Part shown: in pieces, positions 16,395 to 25,283 of the stretch
Position numbering within the stretch: the stretch's first letter is position 1
Layout: the number at the start of each line of letters is the position of its first letter
Assembly: GCA_014381825.1 (NCBI GenBank)
Contig: JACNKX010000202.1
Location: 1-56,366, forward strand
DNA from: Planctomycetota bacterium
Lineage (GTDB): Bacteria > Planctomycetota > Planctomycetia > Pirellulales > Pirellulaceae
Length of the DNA: 56,366 nt
Direction: 5' to 3'
The notes under the pieces: model-generated
What the model was told of the DNA's origin: nothing
What the model saw: the letters and a program-made list of their open reading frames with translations, nothing else
Databases searched by the model: none
Program-made: the position numbers and the translations under genes

Positions 16395-17813
16395 ATGGTC
16401 ACTTTCAACGCTCTTGCGCTCGTTGTCGCTCTGACTGGAGCCGGCGAAACCGTCTTGCTGGACTTTACGTCTCCGACTTGTGGACCTTGTCTTACCATGG
16501 AGCCGACGCTTGGACGCTTGACGCGCGACGGGTATCCCGTCAAACAGATCGACGTTACCCAACATCCGGACATCGCCGCGCAATTCAAGATCACTGGCGT
16601 TCCATCCTTCGTGATGATTGCGAACGGTCACGAAGTTGATCGCGTTGTCGGGGCATGCAGTCACGCGCGACTTGTCGAGATGTTCACGGCGGCCAAGCCC
16701 GATTCGTCGAGTGGCCCGCCAAACAGTCCACGCCCTTCAAGTTTCAATGAGCCTTCAAGTTTCAATGAGATTGTGCGGGCGCAATCGCCTGATTCAAACC
16801 TTGTTTCGATCGCCGATTCGAATCAGCACACGACCGACCCTCGTCGCAGCGCTTATGACGCAACGATTCGACTTAAGATCGAAGACGCGAATGGCCATTC
16901 AGTTGGGACGGGTACAATCGTCGACACACATGGCCACGAAGCACTGGCGATGACTTGCGGCCACATCTTCCGCGATTCAGGCGGACAAGGTCGTGTGCTC
17001 GTCGATCTGTTTCCCGACGGCCAGCTTCGTACCGTTGAAGGAACTCTCATTAGCTACGATCTCACTCGCGACATTGGATTGGTCAGCTTCGTACCAGGGT
17101 TTGCAGTTTCCCCAGTAAGGATCGCGCCAGCTGGCTATCGGTTTGCGAAGGGTGATGCCGTCTTCAGCGTCGGTTGTGACAACGGCAGCGAGCCGAGTGT
17201 CCGAGACAGTCGAATCAGTTCGATCGATCGTTACGTCGGCCCGCCCAACATTGAAACGACTGGCGAGCCGGCACAGGGACGCAGCGGCGGCGGCTTGTTC
17301 TCGCGAGATGGCATTCTTATCGGGATTTGTAATCACGGTGACCCCAGTGACGATGAAGGGATTTATGCTTCGTTGCCTACCATCCATTGGGAACTCGATC
17401 GTGTCGGACAACGCCGGCTGTATCAGCCGAGCGCGGAAGCGTTTGCGATGCAAAGTTTGTCTCCCAGTCGCATCGAGCCTCGTCGTATTGAGGCGAACCC
17501 TTTGGCAACTGCCCAAGTTGTCTCGCCGGCTGACAGTACTCCGATCGGATTGCGAGATCGTTCTCCCGGCGACACGGAAGTTATTTGCATTGTGAGATCC
17601 AAAGGCAACCCCCGAGCACAGGAGCAGGTGTTCGTGTTAGAGCAACCCTCGTCTGATCTGCTCAACCGGTTGGCCAGAGAATCGCGAGGAGCCGTCTCGA
17701 CAAACCAAGTTGCAACTCGACACGTCCGCCCGCTAGCCTCGCGCCCGAACGTGATCCGACCGATCGCTCAAGGTGAGCCGGTTGTGCGAGCGCAATCCGG
17801 TGACCAGCGGTAG
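16395..17813 (+). CDS. Thioredoxin domain fused to a trypsin-like serine protease domain
   Basis: A 472-residue protein. Residues 15-100 form a thioredoxin fold with active site C29-G-P-C32 and cis-proline in T-G-V-P-S-F (about 67-72). A low-complexity linker holds two copies of P-S-S-F-N-E. Residues about 153-340 are a chymotrypsin/HtrA-like protease with the triad His190 (T-C-G-H-I-F), Asp226 (R-D-I-G-L-V) and Ser297 (G-R-S-G-G-G). The last 130 residues look disordered, with R/Q/P/S-rich sequence. There is no classical signal peptide, only a hydrophobic start (about 5-15), so location is uncertain. The fusion couples thiol redox with proteolysis, possibly in protein quality control. It is divergent from the selenoprotein gene. 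A small membrane-protein gene follows. Confidence 0.85.
   Translation: MVTFNALALVVALTGAGETVLLDFTSPTCGPCLTMEPTLGRLTRDGYPVKQIDVTQHPDIAAQFKITGVPSFVMIANGHEVDRVVGACSHARLVEMFTAAKPDSSSGPPNSPRPSSFNEPSSFNEIVRAQSPDSNLVSIADSNQHTTDPRRSAYDATIRLKIEDANGHSVGTGTIVDTHGHEALAMTCGHIFRDSGGQGRVLVDLFPDGQLRTVEGTLISYDLTRDIGLVSFVPGFAVSPVRIAPAGYRFAKGDAVFSVGCDNGSEPSVRDSRISSIDRYVGPPNIETTGEPAQGRSGGGLFSRDGILIGICNHGDPSDDEGIYASLPTIHWELDRVGQRRLYQPSAEAFAMQSLSPSRIEPRRIEANPLATAQVVSPADSTPIGLRDRSPGDTEVICIVRSKGNPRAQEQVFVLEQPSSDLLNRLARESRGAVSTNQVATRHVRPLASRPNVIRPIAQGEPVVRAQSGDQR
16734..16769 (+). repeat. Tandem 18-base repeat within the thioredoxin-protease linker
   Basis: The unit CCTTCAAGTTTCAATGAG occurs twice without a gap or mismatch and encodes the duplicated P-S-S-F-N-E in the linker. 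An in-frame unit of this size can expand or contract without breaking the gene. Confidence 0.9.
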
Positions 17814-17974
17814 GCTCTCCTATCGATCGTCGCGATCAATACAATCGTGAGTCGTACGATCAAGCGTGGGCACTTCACGAACTTGCCTCCCAGGTCCGAC
17901 TCCGCTTTCGATGGTCGTGATCTATACTTTGCGCGGGACACCAGCAGAAATCTTCCTTGAGCCGTGCGGTCCAG

Positions 17975-18184
17975 ATGCTTGCATCATCCTTTCAATTCAG
18001 CTTCCTTTGCGTCGTGGCTTTGGCAAATATCTGCTTGGGCGTCGCTCTCGCCTCTCGTCTAGGATTGGGACCGCCTCTGAGTGCGCTATTGCAAGTCGGT
18101 CAAGTATCCCGGGTCGAGCGACCTGAGCCGTCCGATGCCGACTCGCCGGACGCCACGCCGTTGGTAACCGAAGACACCGCGTAA
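17975..18184 (+). CDS. Small single-pass membrane protein
   Basis: A 69-residue protein from the ATG at 17975 (a TTG at 17957 gives six more residues). It has one hydrophobic helix, about residues 5-28, beginning F-Q-F-S-F-L-C-V-V-A-L-A-N, then a short polar, acidic tail rich in Asp, Pro and Thr. Short planctomycete proteins of this layout exist, but I know no function. It follows the thioredoxin-protease gene on the same strand, 161 bases later; nothing else is visible in that gap. Confidence 0.5.
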   Translation: MLASSFQFSFLCVVALANICLGVALASRLGLGPPLSALLQVGQVSRVERPEPSDADSPDATPLVTEDTA

Positions 18185-18268
18185 TTGGATTACGCCTGCG
18201 AATCGAGTTGTCAGAGTAAGAACGACGGCTGTAGATCCGGTGGCGAAGTAACTCTCGTTATCTTCTTA

Positions 18269-19513
18269 TCACCACACGCCAGATGCTTCGTTAGCTTCGA
18301 GCCGTCGTTCTCGATCAGGATCCGACAGATACACGGCCGTTCGCGCTAGAATGCGGGCTCCAACTCGGAGTGCTTCTTCGTCGATGTCGAACATCGGCGT
18401 GTGTAATCCCGATCCGCCGGCACGTTCGGATGTGCAACCGATTCGGATCATCGCACCCGGCACTTTGTCCAGATAGAAGGCAAAGTCCTCGCTCCCCATG
18501 CTTGGTCGTGCGATGTCCTCGAATCCATCCGTCTCCAGAACGTCGCGAGCGGCGTGTCGCAATACCTGAATGATATTCGCGTCGTTCATGACGGATTTAC
18601 AACCGAGTCCAAATCGCACGTCGATCTTTGTCTCACTTGTCTGGCCCACGGAACTCGCGATCCGGCAGACGTGTTCCATGGTCTTGCGTCGCAAGACGCG
18701 ATCCAAGGTGCGGATCGTGCCTCGCAGAGTAACACGCTCCGGAATCACATTTGCGTGATCGCCGCCGCCGATCTGGCCGATCGTTACAACAACGGCGTCC
18801 TGGCTGTCTGTAACGCGAGGAATGAACAGATACAGCGCGTTCACAAGTTGAGCCGCCGCAGCGATCGGATCGCTCGCTTCATGGGGTCGCGCGGCGTGAC
18901 CGCCTCGACCATCGATTGTGATCTCCATTTCGTCACAGTTCGCGGTTAAGACACCTGCTCGAAAACCGACATGTCCAACTTGGCGTGTCGGGTCCATGTG
19001 AACGGCAATGATCGACGTGATGTGTTCTAAGGCACCAGCATTGATCATCGCGGTCGCGCCCGCACAAGTCTCTTCGGCCGGCTGAAAGATGCCCCGAAAT
19101 GACACGTCCCAAGGCAAATCATTAGATTCTTGAAGTGCCTTCAAAGCAGCGATCGCTCCAAAAACGGTGGCCGTGTGCGCGTCGTGACCACAGGCGTGCA
19201 TGACGCCCTCGGCTTGGCTGCAGTAGTCGACTTGCTTCGCGTCTTGAATATGTAACGCGTCGATATCTGCGCGAAGTGCGACGCGGGACTTCGCGGAGTC
19301 TGAATCATTATCGGCGATCAGGCCACATCCCTCGGGACCCATCTGAACTGCGAAGCCTAAATCGCCAAGCAGTTGATAGAGATACAAGCTCGTATCGCGT
19401 TCTTGTCCCGAAAGCTCTGGATGAGTGTGCAAGTGACGCCGGATCTCAACGAGTTGTGAGAACCGTTCGTCGATAGCACGATCGAGAGATTCCCGCCAAT
19501 CGGTCGACATCAT
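18269..19513 (-). CDS. M20-family amidohydrolase / aminoacylase-type metallopeptidase
   Basis: A 414-residue zinc-dependent hydrolase of the M20D class (N-acyl-amino acid, hippurate or IAA-conjugate hydrolases). Key motifs are R-R-H-L-H-T-H-P-E-L-S near residue 25, L-R-A-D-I-D-A-L, M-H-A-C-G-H-D-A-H-T (metal ligands), the dimerisation-domain G-G-H-A-A-R-P-H and M-G-S-E-D-F-A-F-Y-L near the end. The open frame continues far upstream to 20197, but that part overlaps two other genes, so I use the ATG pair at 19513/19510 (M-M-S-T-D-W-R-E-S), 17 bases after the small membrane-protein gene. It probably cleaves an N-acyl group from an amino acid; the exact substrate is unknown. Confidence 0.9.
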   Translation of the reverse strand: MMSTDWRESLDRAIDERFSQLVEIRRHLHTHPELSGQERDTSLYLYQLLGDLGFAVQMGPEGCGLIADNDSDSAKSRVALRADIDALHIQDAKQVDYCSQAEGVMHACGHDAHTATVFGAIAALKALQESNDLPWDVSFRGIFQPAEETCAGATAMINAGALEHITSIIAVHMDPTRQVGHVGFRAGVLTANCDEMEITIDGRGGHAARPHEASDPIAAAAQLVNALYLFIPRVTDSQDAVVVTIGQIGGGDHANVIPERVTLRGTIRTLDRVLRRKTMEHVCRIASSVGQTSETKIDVRFGLGCKSVMNDANIIQVLRHAARDVLETDGFEDIARPSMGSEDFAFYLDKVPGAMIRIGCTSERAGGSGLHTPMFDIDEEALRVGARILARTAVYLSDPDRERRLEANEASGVW

Positions 19514-19530
19514 CAACTCGCTGCTGTTAG

Positions 19531-19788
19531 CTAGTCGTCTTGCTCTTCTTTGAGAGCCTCTTCCCGAAGGACTCGTGTCATCCACCGGCCCCAAACGACA
19601 TAATGGAATCCAATAATACCGAAGAACATCACTCCGCCGAATACGACGACGGGCCCGATGAAACCCGTTGGCAGCATCAGCAGTGTGCCAGCACACACCG
19701 TGCCGATCACGAGCAGCATGATCACCGTTAGCAACGAGTTGCTGGCTCGCGGAGGTGACTCTTGCGGTTTCGGGGGGCGTTCGAGCAT
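19531..19788 (-). CDS. Small membrane protein, two membrane segments
   Basis: An 85-residue protein with a Pro-rich N-terminus (P-P-K-P-Q-E-S-P-P), two hydrophobic helices (about 20-40 and 45-66) and a charged C-terminus E-E-A-L-K-E-E-Q. No family recognised. It ends 17 bases before the M20 amidohydrolase and is probably translated from the same mRNA. It is divergent from the HAD gene at 19958. Confidence 0.65.
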   Translation of the reverse strand: MLERPPKPQESPPRASNSLLTVIMLLVIGTVCAGTLLMLPTGFIGPVVVFGGVMFFGIIGFHYVVWGRWMTRVLREEALKEEQDD

Positions 19789-19865
19789 GGGCGCTTCGTC
19801 TTGAAGTGATCTTGTGGTTTGGCTCGTCGCATTCTAGTCGACGCCACACGCTTCGACTAGCTTCT

Positions 19866-19903
19866 CTCCCTGGACGGCATCGCGCTCCCTGGACGGCATC
19901 GCG
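19866..19903. repeat. Tandem 19-base duplication in a divergent intergenic region
   Basis: CTCCCTGGACGGCATCGCG occurs twice head to tail without mismatch, between the start of the small membrane-protein gene (minus) and the HAD gene (plus). It looks like a recent slippage duplication; it could change promoter spacing for either gene. Confidence 0.85.
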
Positions 19904-19957
19904 CCGCGGAGTACACTCAATCGATTCCCCTGTAAATCTCAATGCACCGCGAAACCG

Positions 19958-20779
19958 ATGACTTCCACCAGCGCGATTGAAATCGTAAACGCAAACCATC
20001 CGCAGGGACCGTTTCGCGCCGCAATCTTCGATTTTGACGGAACGTTGTCGCTGCTCCGTCGGAATTGGCAAGCTGTCATGATTCCGATGATGGTGGATAT
20101 TCTGGCGGAAACAGGGACGACGGAGAGTCGCGAGCACTTGCATCGTTGCGTTGACGAGTTCGTTATGCGGCTGAACGGCAAGCAAACGATCTACCAAATG
20201 ATTCAGCTGGCCGAAGAAGTTTCAAAACGCGGCGGCGTTGCTTTGGAACCGCTCGCGTACAAGCACCAGTACCACGACCTTCTTTGGGAGCAAGTCGGCG
20301 GCCGTGTCGAGGCCGTACGAAGCGGACGCGTTCACCCCGACTTGCTTACCGTCCCCGGATCTCGTTCCTTACTGGAGTGGTTTCAGCGGCGAAGTACTTC
20401 GATGTACCTCGCCTCCGGAACGGACATATCGTTCGTTCGCGATGAACTCTCGGTACTCGGACTCGATCAATTCTTCGGCGATCATATTTATGGAGCGATC
20501 GACGACTACGAGAACTTCTCGAAGGCCATGATCATCGAACAGATGATTCGCGACGCTGGATTCGACGGCACTGAAATCGTCGGTTTCGGGGATGGATTTG
20601 TCGAGATCGAAGAGATCAAGAGAGTTGGTGGCTTGGCGATCGGTGTGGCGAGTGAAGAGGAGACTTGTGAGGGAGTCAACGCGTGGAAGCGCGAGCGGTT
20701 GATCCAAGCAGGTGCCGATGTCATCATTGGCGACTATCGAGAATTTGATTCGCTGACGAAATTGGTTCGTCTCGCATGA
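19958..20779 (+). CDS. HAD-superfamily phosphatase
   Basis: A 273-residue hydrolase. Motif I is F-D-F-D-G-T-L-S (Asp25 nucleophile, Asp27 acid), motif II is in Y-L-A-S-G-T-D (about 148-154), and the final acidic motif is G-F-G-D-G-F-V-E-I (about 210-218). The cap inserted between motifs I and II is large and helical, typical of subclass C1. The E-I-E-E substitution after G-D-G is like sugar-phosphate phosphatases. Its stop overlaps the next ATG by 4 bases, so it is translationally coupled to the deoxyhypusine-synthase-like protein and the PfkB kinase. It may dephosphorylate a heptose- or sugar-phosphate made by that kinase; this is inference from context. Confidence 0.88.
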   Translation: MTSTSAIEIVNANHPQGPFRAAIFDFDGTLSLLRRNWQAVMIPMMVDILAETGTTESREHLHRCVDEFVMRLNGKQTIYQMIQLAEEVSKRGGVALEPLAYKHQYHDLLWEQVGGRVEAVRSGRVHPDLLTVPGSRSLLEWFQRRSTSMYLASGTDISFVRDELSVLGLDQFFGDHIYGAIDDYENFSKAMIIEQMIRDAGFDGTEIVGFGDGFVEIEEIKRVGGLAIGVASEEETCEGVNAWKRERLIQAGADVIIGDYREFDSLTKLVRLA

Positions 20780-21765
20780 CTTTATATCCTCAATTCGACC
20801 GTTCGCGTCTGGTCATTAAACCACTTGCTGAGCGAACGCACGACCTTCAGCATTCGTCGCTGCTTTCGCTCGACGACGGGCCGGTGGATTTAGACCAAGT
20901 CTCGATGCGGCGTGTCGCGATATTGGGCCAGCGATTGGTTGCAGCGCGCCGACGAAATGCGTCGATCTTGATGCTGATGGGCGCTCACGTGTTGCGCGCT
21001 GGAGTCCAACGCCAGTTAATTGACTTGCTCGAACGCGGCTTGATCACTCACGTCGGCATGAACGGCGCCGGACCAATTCACGATTACGAGTTGTCACGCA
21101 TTGGTGCGACTTGTGAAAGTGTCGCCCGCTACATCCGCTCCGGCGAGTTTGGTTTGTGGCGCGAAACGGGCGAGATCAACGACATCGTTCGCGATGGTGC
21201 AGCGGCAGGGATGGGACTCGGCGAGGCAGTTGGTCGGGCGATCTTAGAGAGCGACTTTCCTCATAAAGACACGAGTGTGACGGCGACGTGCGTCCGACTT
21301 GGCATTCCGATCACAGTTCACCCAGGCATCGGCTACGACATCATTCACGAACATCCAAACTTCGATCCTGCAGCGTTCGGCGCAGCGAGCTATCGGGATT
21401 TTCTGACGGTTTGCGATACCGTCAGCAATCTAGAGGGCGGTGTCTTTCTGTGTTTCGGTTCGGCGGTCATGGGACCCGAGGTCTATCTCAAGGCACTGTC
21501 GATGGCTCGAAATGTCGCGCATCAGGAAGGGCGGCAGATCGCGAACTTTACGACTGCTGCATTCGATTTGATATCGATTGATGGGGATTTTGAGAAAGAG
21601 GCTCCGAAGTCAAATCCTCAGTATTACTACCGGCCTTGGAAGACGATCCTTGTGCGCACTGTGGCCGATGGCGGCGAGAGTTACTACGTGTGCGGCGACC
21701 ATCGCCATACGTTCCCTCATCTTCGACAAGCTGCCCTAGCCGCCGAAGAATCAATATCGGAGTGA
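20776..21765 (+). CDS. Deoxyhypusine synthase-like protein
   Basis: A 329-residue protein with the Rossmann-type fold of the deoxyhypusine synthase family: A-S-I-L-M-L-M-G-A-H-V near the start, G-M-N-G-A-G-P-I-H-D, and, near the end, Y-Y-Y-R-P-W-K-T-I-L where synthases carry their catalytic lysine. Bacteria have no eIF5A, so homologs act on something else: some make homospermidine, others sit in nucleotide-sugar clusters without a proven role. It overlaps the HAD gene (ATGA) and lies 9 bases before the PfkB/RfaE-like kinase. That suggests a sugar or heptose pathway rather than polyamine synthesis. The family call is by motif reading only. Confidence 0.7.
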   Translation: MTLYPQFDRSRLVIKPLAERTHDLQHSSLLSLDDGPVDLDQVSMRRVAILGQRLVAARRRNASILMLMGAHVLRAGVQRQLIDLLERGLITHVGMNGAGPIHDYELSRIGATCESVARYIRSGEFGLWRETGEINDIVRDGAAAGMGLGEAVGRAILESDFPHKDTSVTATCVRLGIPITVHPGIGYDIIHEHPNFDPAAFGAASYRDFLTVCDTVSNLEGGVFLCFGSAVMGPEVYLKALSMARNVAHQEGRQIANFTTAAFDLISIDGDFEKEAPKSNPQYYYRPWKTILVRTVADGGESYYVCGDHRHTFPHLRQAALAAEESISE

Positions 21766-21774
21766 GTCGACCTT

Positions 21775-22791
21775 ATGCTTTCACGTTCGCGACTCGAATC
21801 GATTCTTTCGCACTTCCCCAAGTTGACGATCGGGTTGATCGGCGATTTATTTTTGGACCGGTATCTCGATATCGAACCGGGAGTCGAAGAGATTTCCATC
21901 GAGACCGATCTCGAAGCGTATCAAATCGCGTCGGTTCGCAACTCGCCGGGCGCTCTTGGCACGGTCATGAACAACCTCGCGGCCTTGGGCGTTGGACGAC
22001 TTGTTCCGGTGACAGTAATCGGTGACGACGGACAGGCCTTTGATCTCATCAAAGAGCTACGCCGGTTGCCCATCGACGAAACTCATATCATTCAAGACGA
22101 ACATCGGCTGACGCCCACGTACACAAAACCCATGAAGCAGGACGCCGAGGGCAACTGGCGCGAACTGAACCGACTCGATCTTCGGACGCGGTCGCCCTTG
22201 TCAGCCTCCACTTGCGAGCGACTCCGTCGAAACTTGTCGGATGCATTCGCGAAGTGTGATGGAATAATTGTGCTTGATCAAATCAACGAGACTAATTGGG
22301 GCGTCGTCAATGACGAGATTCAGAGATTGCTCGACGAGTTAGCAGTTGCCAATCCAGAGAAGTTAGTCTTCGTCGACAGCCGCACGCACCTCGGTTGTTT
22401 TCAATCCGGTGTTCTGAAGGGCAATCGTTCCGAGTTGCTCGGCGCGATTGGAACGTCGGCGGAAGCTACATCAACGGTTGAGGAGGCGGCTCAGAGTCTG
22501 TCGAGTCGAACGGGACGAGCGGTCTACGTGACGCTCGGTGCTGAGGGAATCATGGTTTCCCACCCGGACGGCGATTGTTTTCGATCCCCGGCACATCCGG
22601 CGAATGGCCCGATCGATATCGTTGGAGCGGGCGATAGTGCGACGAGCGGTATCGTTGCTTCGTTGCTCAGCGGCGCGACTGATCTCGAAGCTGCCGACGT
22701 TGCTAACCTCGTCGCTGGAATCACGGTCCAGCAACTTGGCACGACGGGAACGGCAACTCCGGCTCAGATCCTTGAGCGTCACGCCGAGTAG
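21775..22791 (+). CDS. PfkB-family sugar kinase, RfaE/HldE-like
   Basis: A 338-residue ribokinase-fold kinase. It opens with I-G-D-L-F-L-D-R-Y, has the substrate loop N-S-P-G-A-L-G-T-V-M-N-N, an E-L-N-R-L-D-L-R-T-R segment typical of RfaE1 (heptose-7-phosphate kinase), and the ATP/anion-hole signature G-A-G-D-S-A-T-S-G with catalytic Asp near residue 286. It lacks the nucleotidyltransferase half of bifunctional HldE. As third gene of the HAD/DHS-like operon it would phosphorylate a sugar or heptose-phosphate. The start is ATG at 21775, nine bases after the upstream stop. Confidence 0.88.
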   Translation: MLSRSRLESILSHFPKLTIGLIGDLFLDRYLDIEPGVEEISIETDLEAYQIASVRNSPGALGTVMNNLAALGVGRLVPVTVIGDDGQAFDLIKELRRLPIDETHIIQDEHRLTPTYTKPMKQDAEGNWRELNRLDLRTRSPLSASTCERLRRNLSDAFAKCDGIIVLDQINETNWGVVNDEIQRLLDELAVANPEKLVFVDSRTHLGCFQSGVLKGNRSELLGAIGTSAEATSTVEEAAQSLSSRTGRAVYVTLGAEGIMVSHPDGDCFRSPAHPANGPIDIVGAGDSATSGIVASLLSGATDLEAADVANLVAGITVQQLGTTGTATPAQILERHAE

Positions 22792-22895
22792 ACTCTTCGT
22801 GCGCGACCGGCGAGACCTTGCTTCTGGGAACCGACATAGAGACACTGATGGCACCGACTTGCGTTGCCACGGAATATTGAAAGGACGATCGAGCC

Positions 22896-24053
22896 ATGTC
22901 GTTACGAACCAATTCCTTCCTGATTCTGACGATCTGGTACGCCAGCGGTGTCGCATTCGATGCCAATGCTGCCGAGCCTCTTCCGGCCGCGTACACGATC
23001 CCGACGATCGATCTTGCCGATCAGAAGCAACGGCAAGTTGTGGTCGATCGTGAGGCTGGACAATATCTCGGACATCCCACGACGGTTTTGCTGGAGGACA
23101 ACAAAACGTTGCTCTGCGTCTATCCGAAGGGACATGGCCGCGGAGGGATCGTTTATAAACGCAGCAACGACACGGGACTGACTTGGTCGGAGCGACTGGC
23201 AACTCCGGCCAGTTGGGAGACGAGCAAAGAGGTGCCGACGATTCATCGAGTCGTTGACGCTGACGGCAAGAAGCGGCTGATCATGTGGTCCGGATTGTAC
23301 CCGGCGAGGCTCGCGGTTAGCGAAGACGATGGTGCGAGCTGGTCGGAGCTGAAGCCAGTTGGTGATTGGGGTGGAATCGTAGTCATGGGCTTCGTCGGCA
23401 AGCTCAATGAGGCGGGCCACTACCTAGCCATGTTCCACGACGACGGACGTTTCTTTGCTGACAACGGCGCTCGAAAGAAACCCGTCGAGTTTCGTCTGTA
23501 CAAGACGTTTTCGCAGGACGGCGGTTTGACTTGGTCCGCGCCAGAGATAATTCAGAGGGACACAGCGGTTCATCTCTGCGAACCTGGATTGATCCGTTCG
23601 CCCGACGGGATGCAAATGGCCGTACTGCTAAGAGAGAACAGTCGCCGTCGCAACTCGCACGTGATTTTCTCGAACGACGAAGGCCAATCATGGAGCGAGC
23701 CGCGCGAGTTGCCCGCATCTCTTACTGGCGACAGGCACACGGGAGTGTATGGGCCCGATGGTCGCCTGTTCATCTCGTTCCGCGACACGACTCGCGAGAG
23801 CCCGACAAAGGGCGATTGGGTTGCTTGGGTTGGGAGTTATGAAGACATTGCCGAAGGTCGCGAAGGGCAGTATCGAGTTCGCTTGATGGACAACCACAAG
23901 GGTGCTGATTGCGCGTACCCGGCGGTCGAGATTCTGCCTGACGGAACGATCATTGCAACGACGTATGGTCATTGGGAAAAGGGAGAAGCGCCGTATATCG
24001 TAAGCGTTCGTCTGAAGTTGGAAGAACTCGACGAATTTCAAGCCGGCAAGTAG
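22896..24053 (+). CDS. Exported sialidase-like BNR-repeat protein
   Basis: A 385-residue secreted protein with signal peptide (about 1-26, ending A-N-A-A-E-P). Four Asp-box (BNR) motifs, S-x-D-x-G-x-x-W, are visible: S-N-D-T-G-L-T-W, S-E-D-D-G-A-S-W, S-Q-D-G-G-L-T-W and S-N-D-E-G-Q-S-W, marking a six-bladed beta-propeller. An R-x-x-x-x arginine cluster and E-P-G-L-I-R fit the exo-sialidase superfamily, but many planctomycete relatives are not sialidases and act on other glycans. It is likely periplasmic or outer-surface. It is monocistronic, 104 bases after the PfkB gene. Confidence 0.85.
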   Translation: MSLRTNSFLILTIWYASGVAFDANAAEPLPAAYTIPTIDLADQKQRQVVVDREAGQYLGHPTTVLLEDNKTLLCVYPKGHGRGGIVYKRSNDTGLTWSERLATPASWETSKEVPTIHRVVDADGKKRLIMWSGLYPARLAVSEDDGASWSELKPVGDWGGIVVMGFVGKLNEAGHYLAMFHDDGRFFADNGARKKPVEFRLYKTFSQDGGLTWSAPEIIQRDTAVHLCEPGLIRSPDGMQMAVLLRENSRRRNSHVIFSNDEGQSWSEPRELPASLTGDRHTGVYGPDGRLFISFRDTTRESPTKGDWVAWVGSYEDIAEGREGQYRVRLMDNHKGADCAYPAVEILPDGTIIATTYGHWEKGEAPYIVSVRLKLEELDEFQAGK

Positions 24054-24095
24054 TTGGGCTACTTTAGACTGGTAAAGCAGCGAGACTAAGGTTCT

Positions 24096-24593
24096 ATGGC
24101 ACACGATATTCAGGCGCTAATCGCATCACTCGCATCCACTGAAGTAACAACGCGGCGCGAGGCAGCAGAGTCGTTAGCGAGAATAGGGCCGGAGGCCGTC
24201 AACGCAGCCGTGGCGCTAGTTCAAGCCTGCGGTGACGATGACGAACAGGTTCGCGATTGGGCCGTCGCTGCACTCGAAGAGCTGCCTGCCCCGAGCTCTT
24301 CGGAGGTGACTTCGCTTGAGGCGTTTATCAACGGCGAGAATCTTGATGTCGCCTATTGGGCAACAACGCTGTTGGGAAGGATGGAGGAGGCAGCTGCTTT
24401 GGCAGTTCGGACTCTTGCCACCTCCGTATCCAGTCATCCCGAGCTAGTTGTCCGGCAGCGAGCCGCTTGGGCGCTCGGCAAGATCGGCAAATCGGCAGCC
24501 CACGCGATTCCGCAGCTGGAAGCCGCCGCGACCTCCGAAGATGCGCGTCTGGCCCGATTTGCGACGATTGCCTTGGAATCGATTCGCTCGTAA
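24096..24593 (+). CDS. HEAT-repeat protein
   Basis: A 165-residue all-helical protein with about five HEAT-like repeats, each with A-A-x-x-L and a D-x-x-V-R-x-x-A-A-x-A-L-G pattern, for example R-R-E-A-A-E-S-L-A-R-I-G, V-R-D-W-A-V-A-A-L-E-E-L and V-V-R-Q-R-A-A-W-A-L-G-K-I-G. No signal peptide. Such proteins are protein-binding scaffolds or phycobilin-lyase-like. It lies 42 bases after the sialidase-like gene, so the two may be co-transcribed. Function unknown. Confidence 0.8.
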   Translation: MAHDIQALIASLASTEVTTRREAAESLARIGPEAVNAAVALVQACGDDDEQVRDWAVAALEELPAPSSSEVTSLEAFINGENLDVAYWATTLLGRMEEAAALAVRTLATSVSSHPELVVRQRAAWALGKIGKSAAHAIPQLEAAATSEDARLARFATIALESIRS

Positions 24594-24731
24594 ACGTCTT
24601 GCCATTCGTAGTGCGATATCAAGATTGCCCGCTATTGCGGTTTATGCGTTACGGAGATACAATATTTGCACGTGCTTATTTTGTAGCTACGAAAACAGTT
24701 GTTAGCCGGCATAAAAAGGGAACTCGGAAAT

Positions 24732-25244
24732 ATGGGAGAGACTCACATATCGCGTGACGATTTCCTGGGAGATCCACAGGGCAGAACCTTCGCCGACGTT
24801 GTCAACGATTCGAGTCAACCCTTCGACAGCGTGCTTGACTTCTTTGATGACGCGGATCGTCAGCGACGGATGGAGGAATCAGAACTGCACCACGACCGCG
24901 CTCCGTTAGCGGGTGTTGTACGAGAGCTTGAAACACAGACGACGATTGACCGGTTTCTCACCGGTGTACACGTCCGACAGAGTACGCGATTCCGGCAGGC
25001 GATCGGCGTCTTGGTTCGCATAATTATGGAACGTCGCGGCTGGCAGAAGACGGGGCGAAAGGGGTCGCTCGGCGTGCGAGCCGCAGGAGCTGCGCAAACA
25101 CCAGCGCACAATACTGGTGGCTTGGCGTTCTGGTTCGTCCGCGCCGAAAGATACAAACGATCTGATGGAATGCCGTTTCGGTCGGTGCGCGAGCGATGCC
25201 AGGAATTGGAATCCACTGCACCACGGAAATCGCCAAACAATTAA
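24732..25244 (+). CDS. Hypothetical protein
   Basis: A 170-residue protein starting at ATG 24732 (M-G-E-T-H-I-S-R-D-D); the upstream AAGGGA supports this start over the in-frame start at 24699. The first half is acidic (D-F-F-D-D-A-D), the second half basic (R-R-G-W-Q-K-T-G-R-K-G). No recognised domain, signal or membrane segment. It lies in the gap between the HEAT gene and the nucleotidyltransferase and could be the first gene of that operon (39 bases to the next start). Reality of the gene is supported mainly by length and spacing. Confidence 0.5.
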   Translation: MGETHISRDDFLGDPQGRTFADVVNDSSQPFDSVLDFFDDADRQRRMEESELHHDRAPLAGVVRELETQTTIDRFLTGVHVRQSTRFRQAIGVLVRIIMERRGWQKTGRKGSLGVRAAGAAQTPAHNTGGLAFWFVRAERYKRSDGMPFRSVRERCQELESTAPRKSPNN

Positions 25245-25283
25245 ACCGCTGGCCGTTCTTAGAACGCTAAACGCCAGCCAAGA

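Noticed and set aside
19514-20197. Open frame extending the M20 amidohydrolase upstream to 20197
   Set aside because: It overlaps the small membrane-protein gene and the HAD gene, is Arg/His-rich without family similarity, and the ATG at 19513 begins the normal M20 N-terminus.
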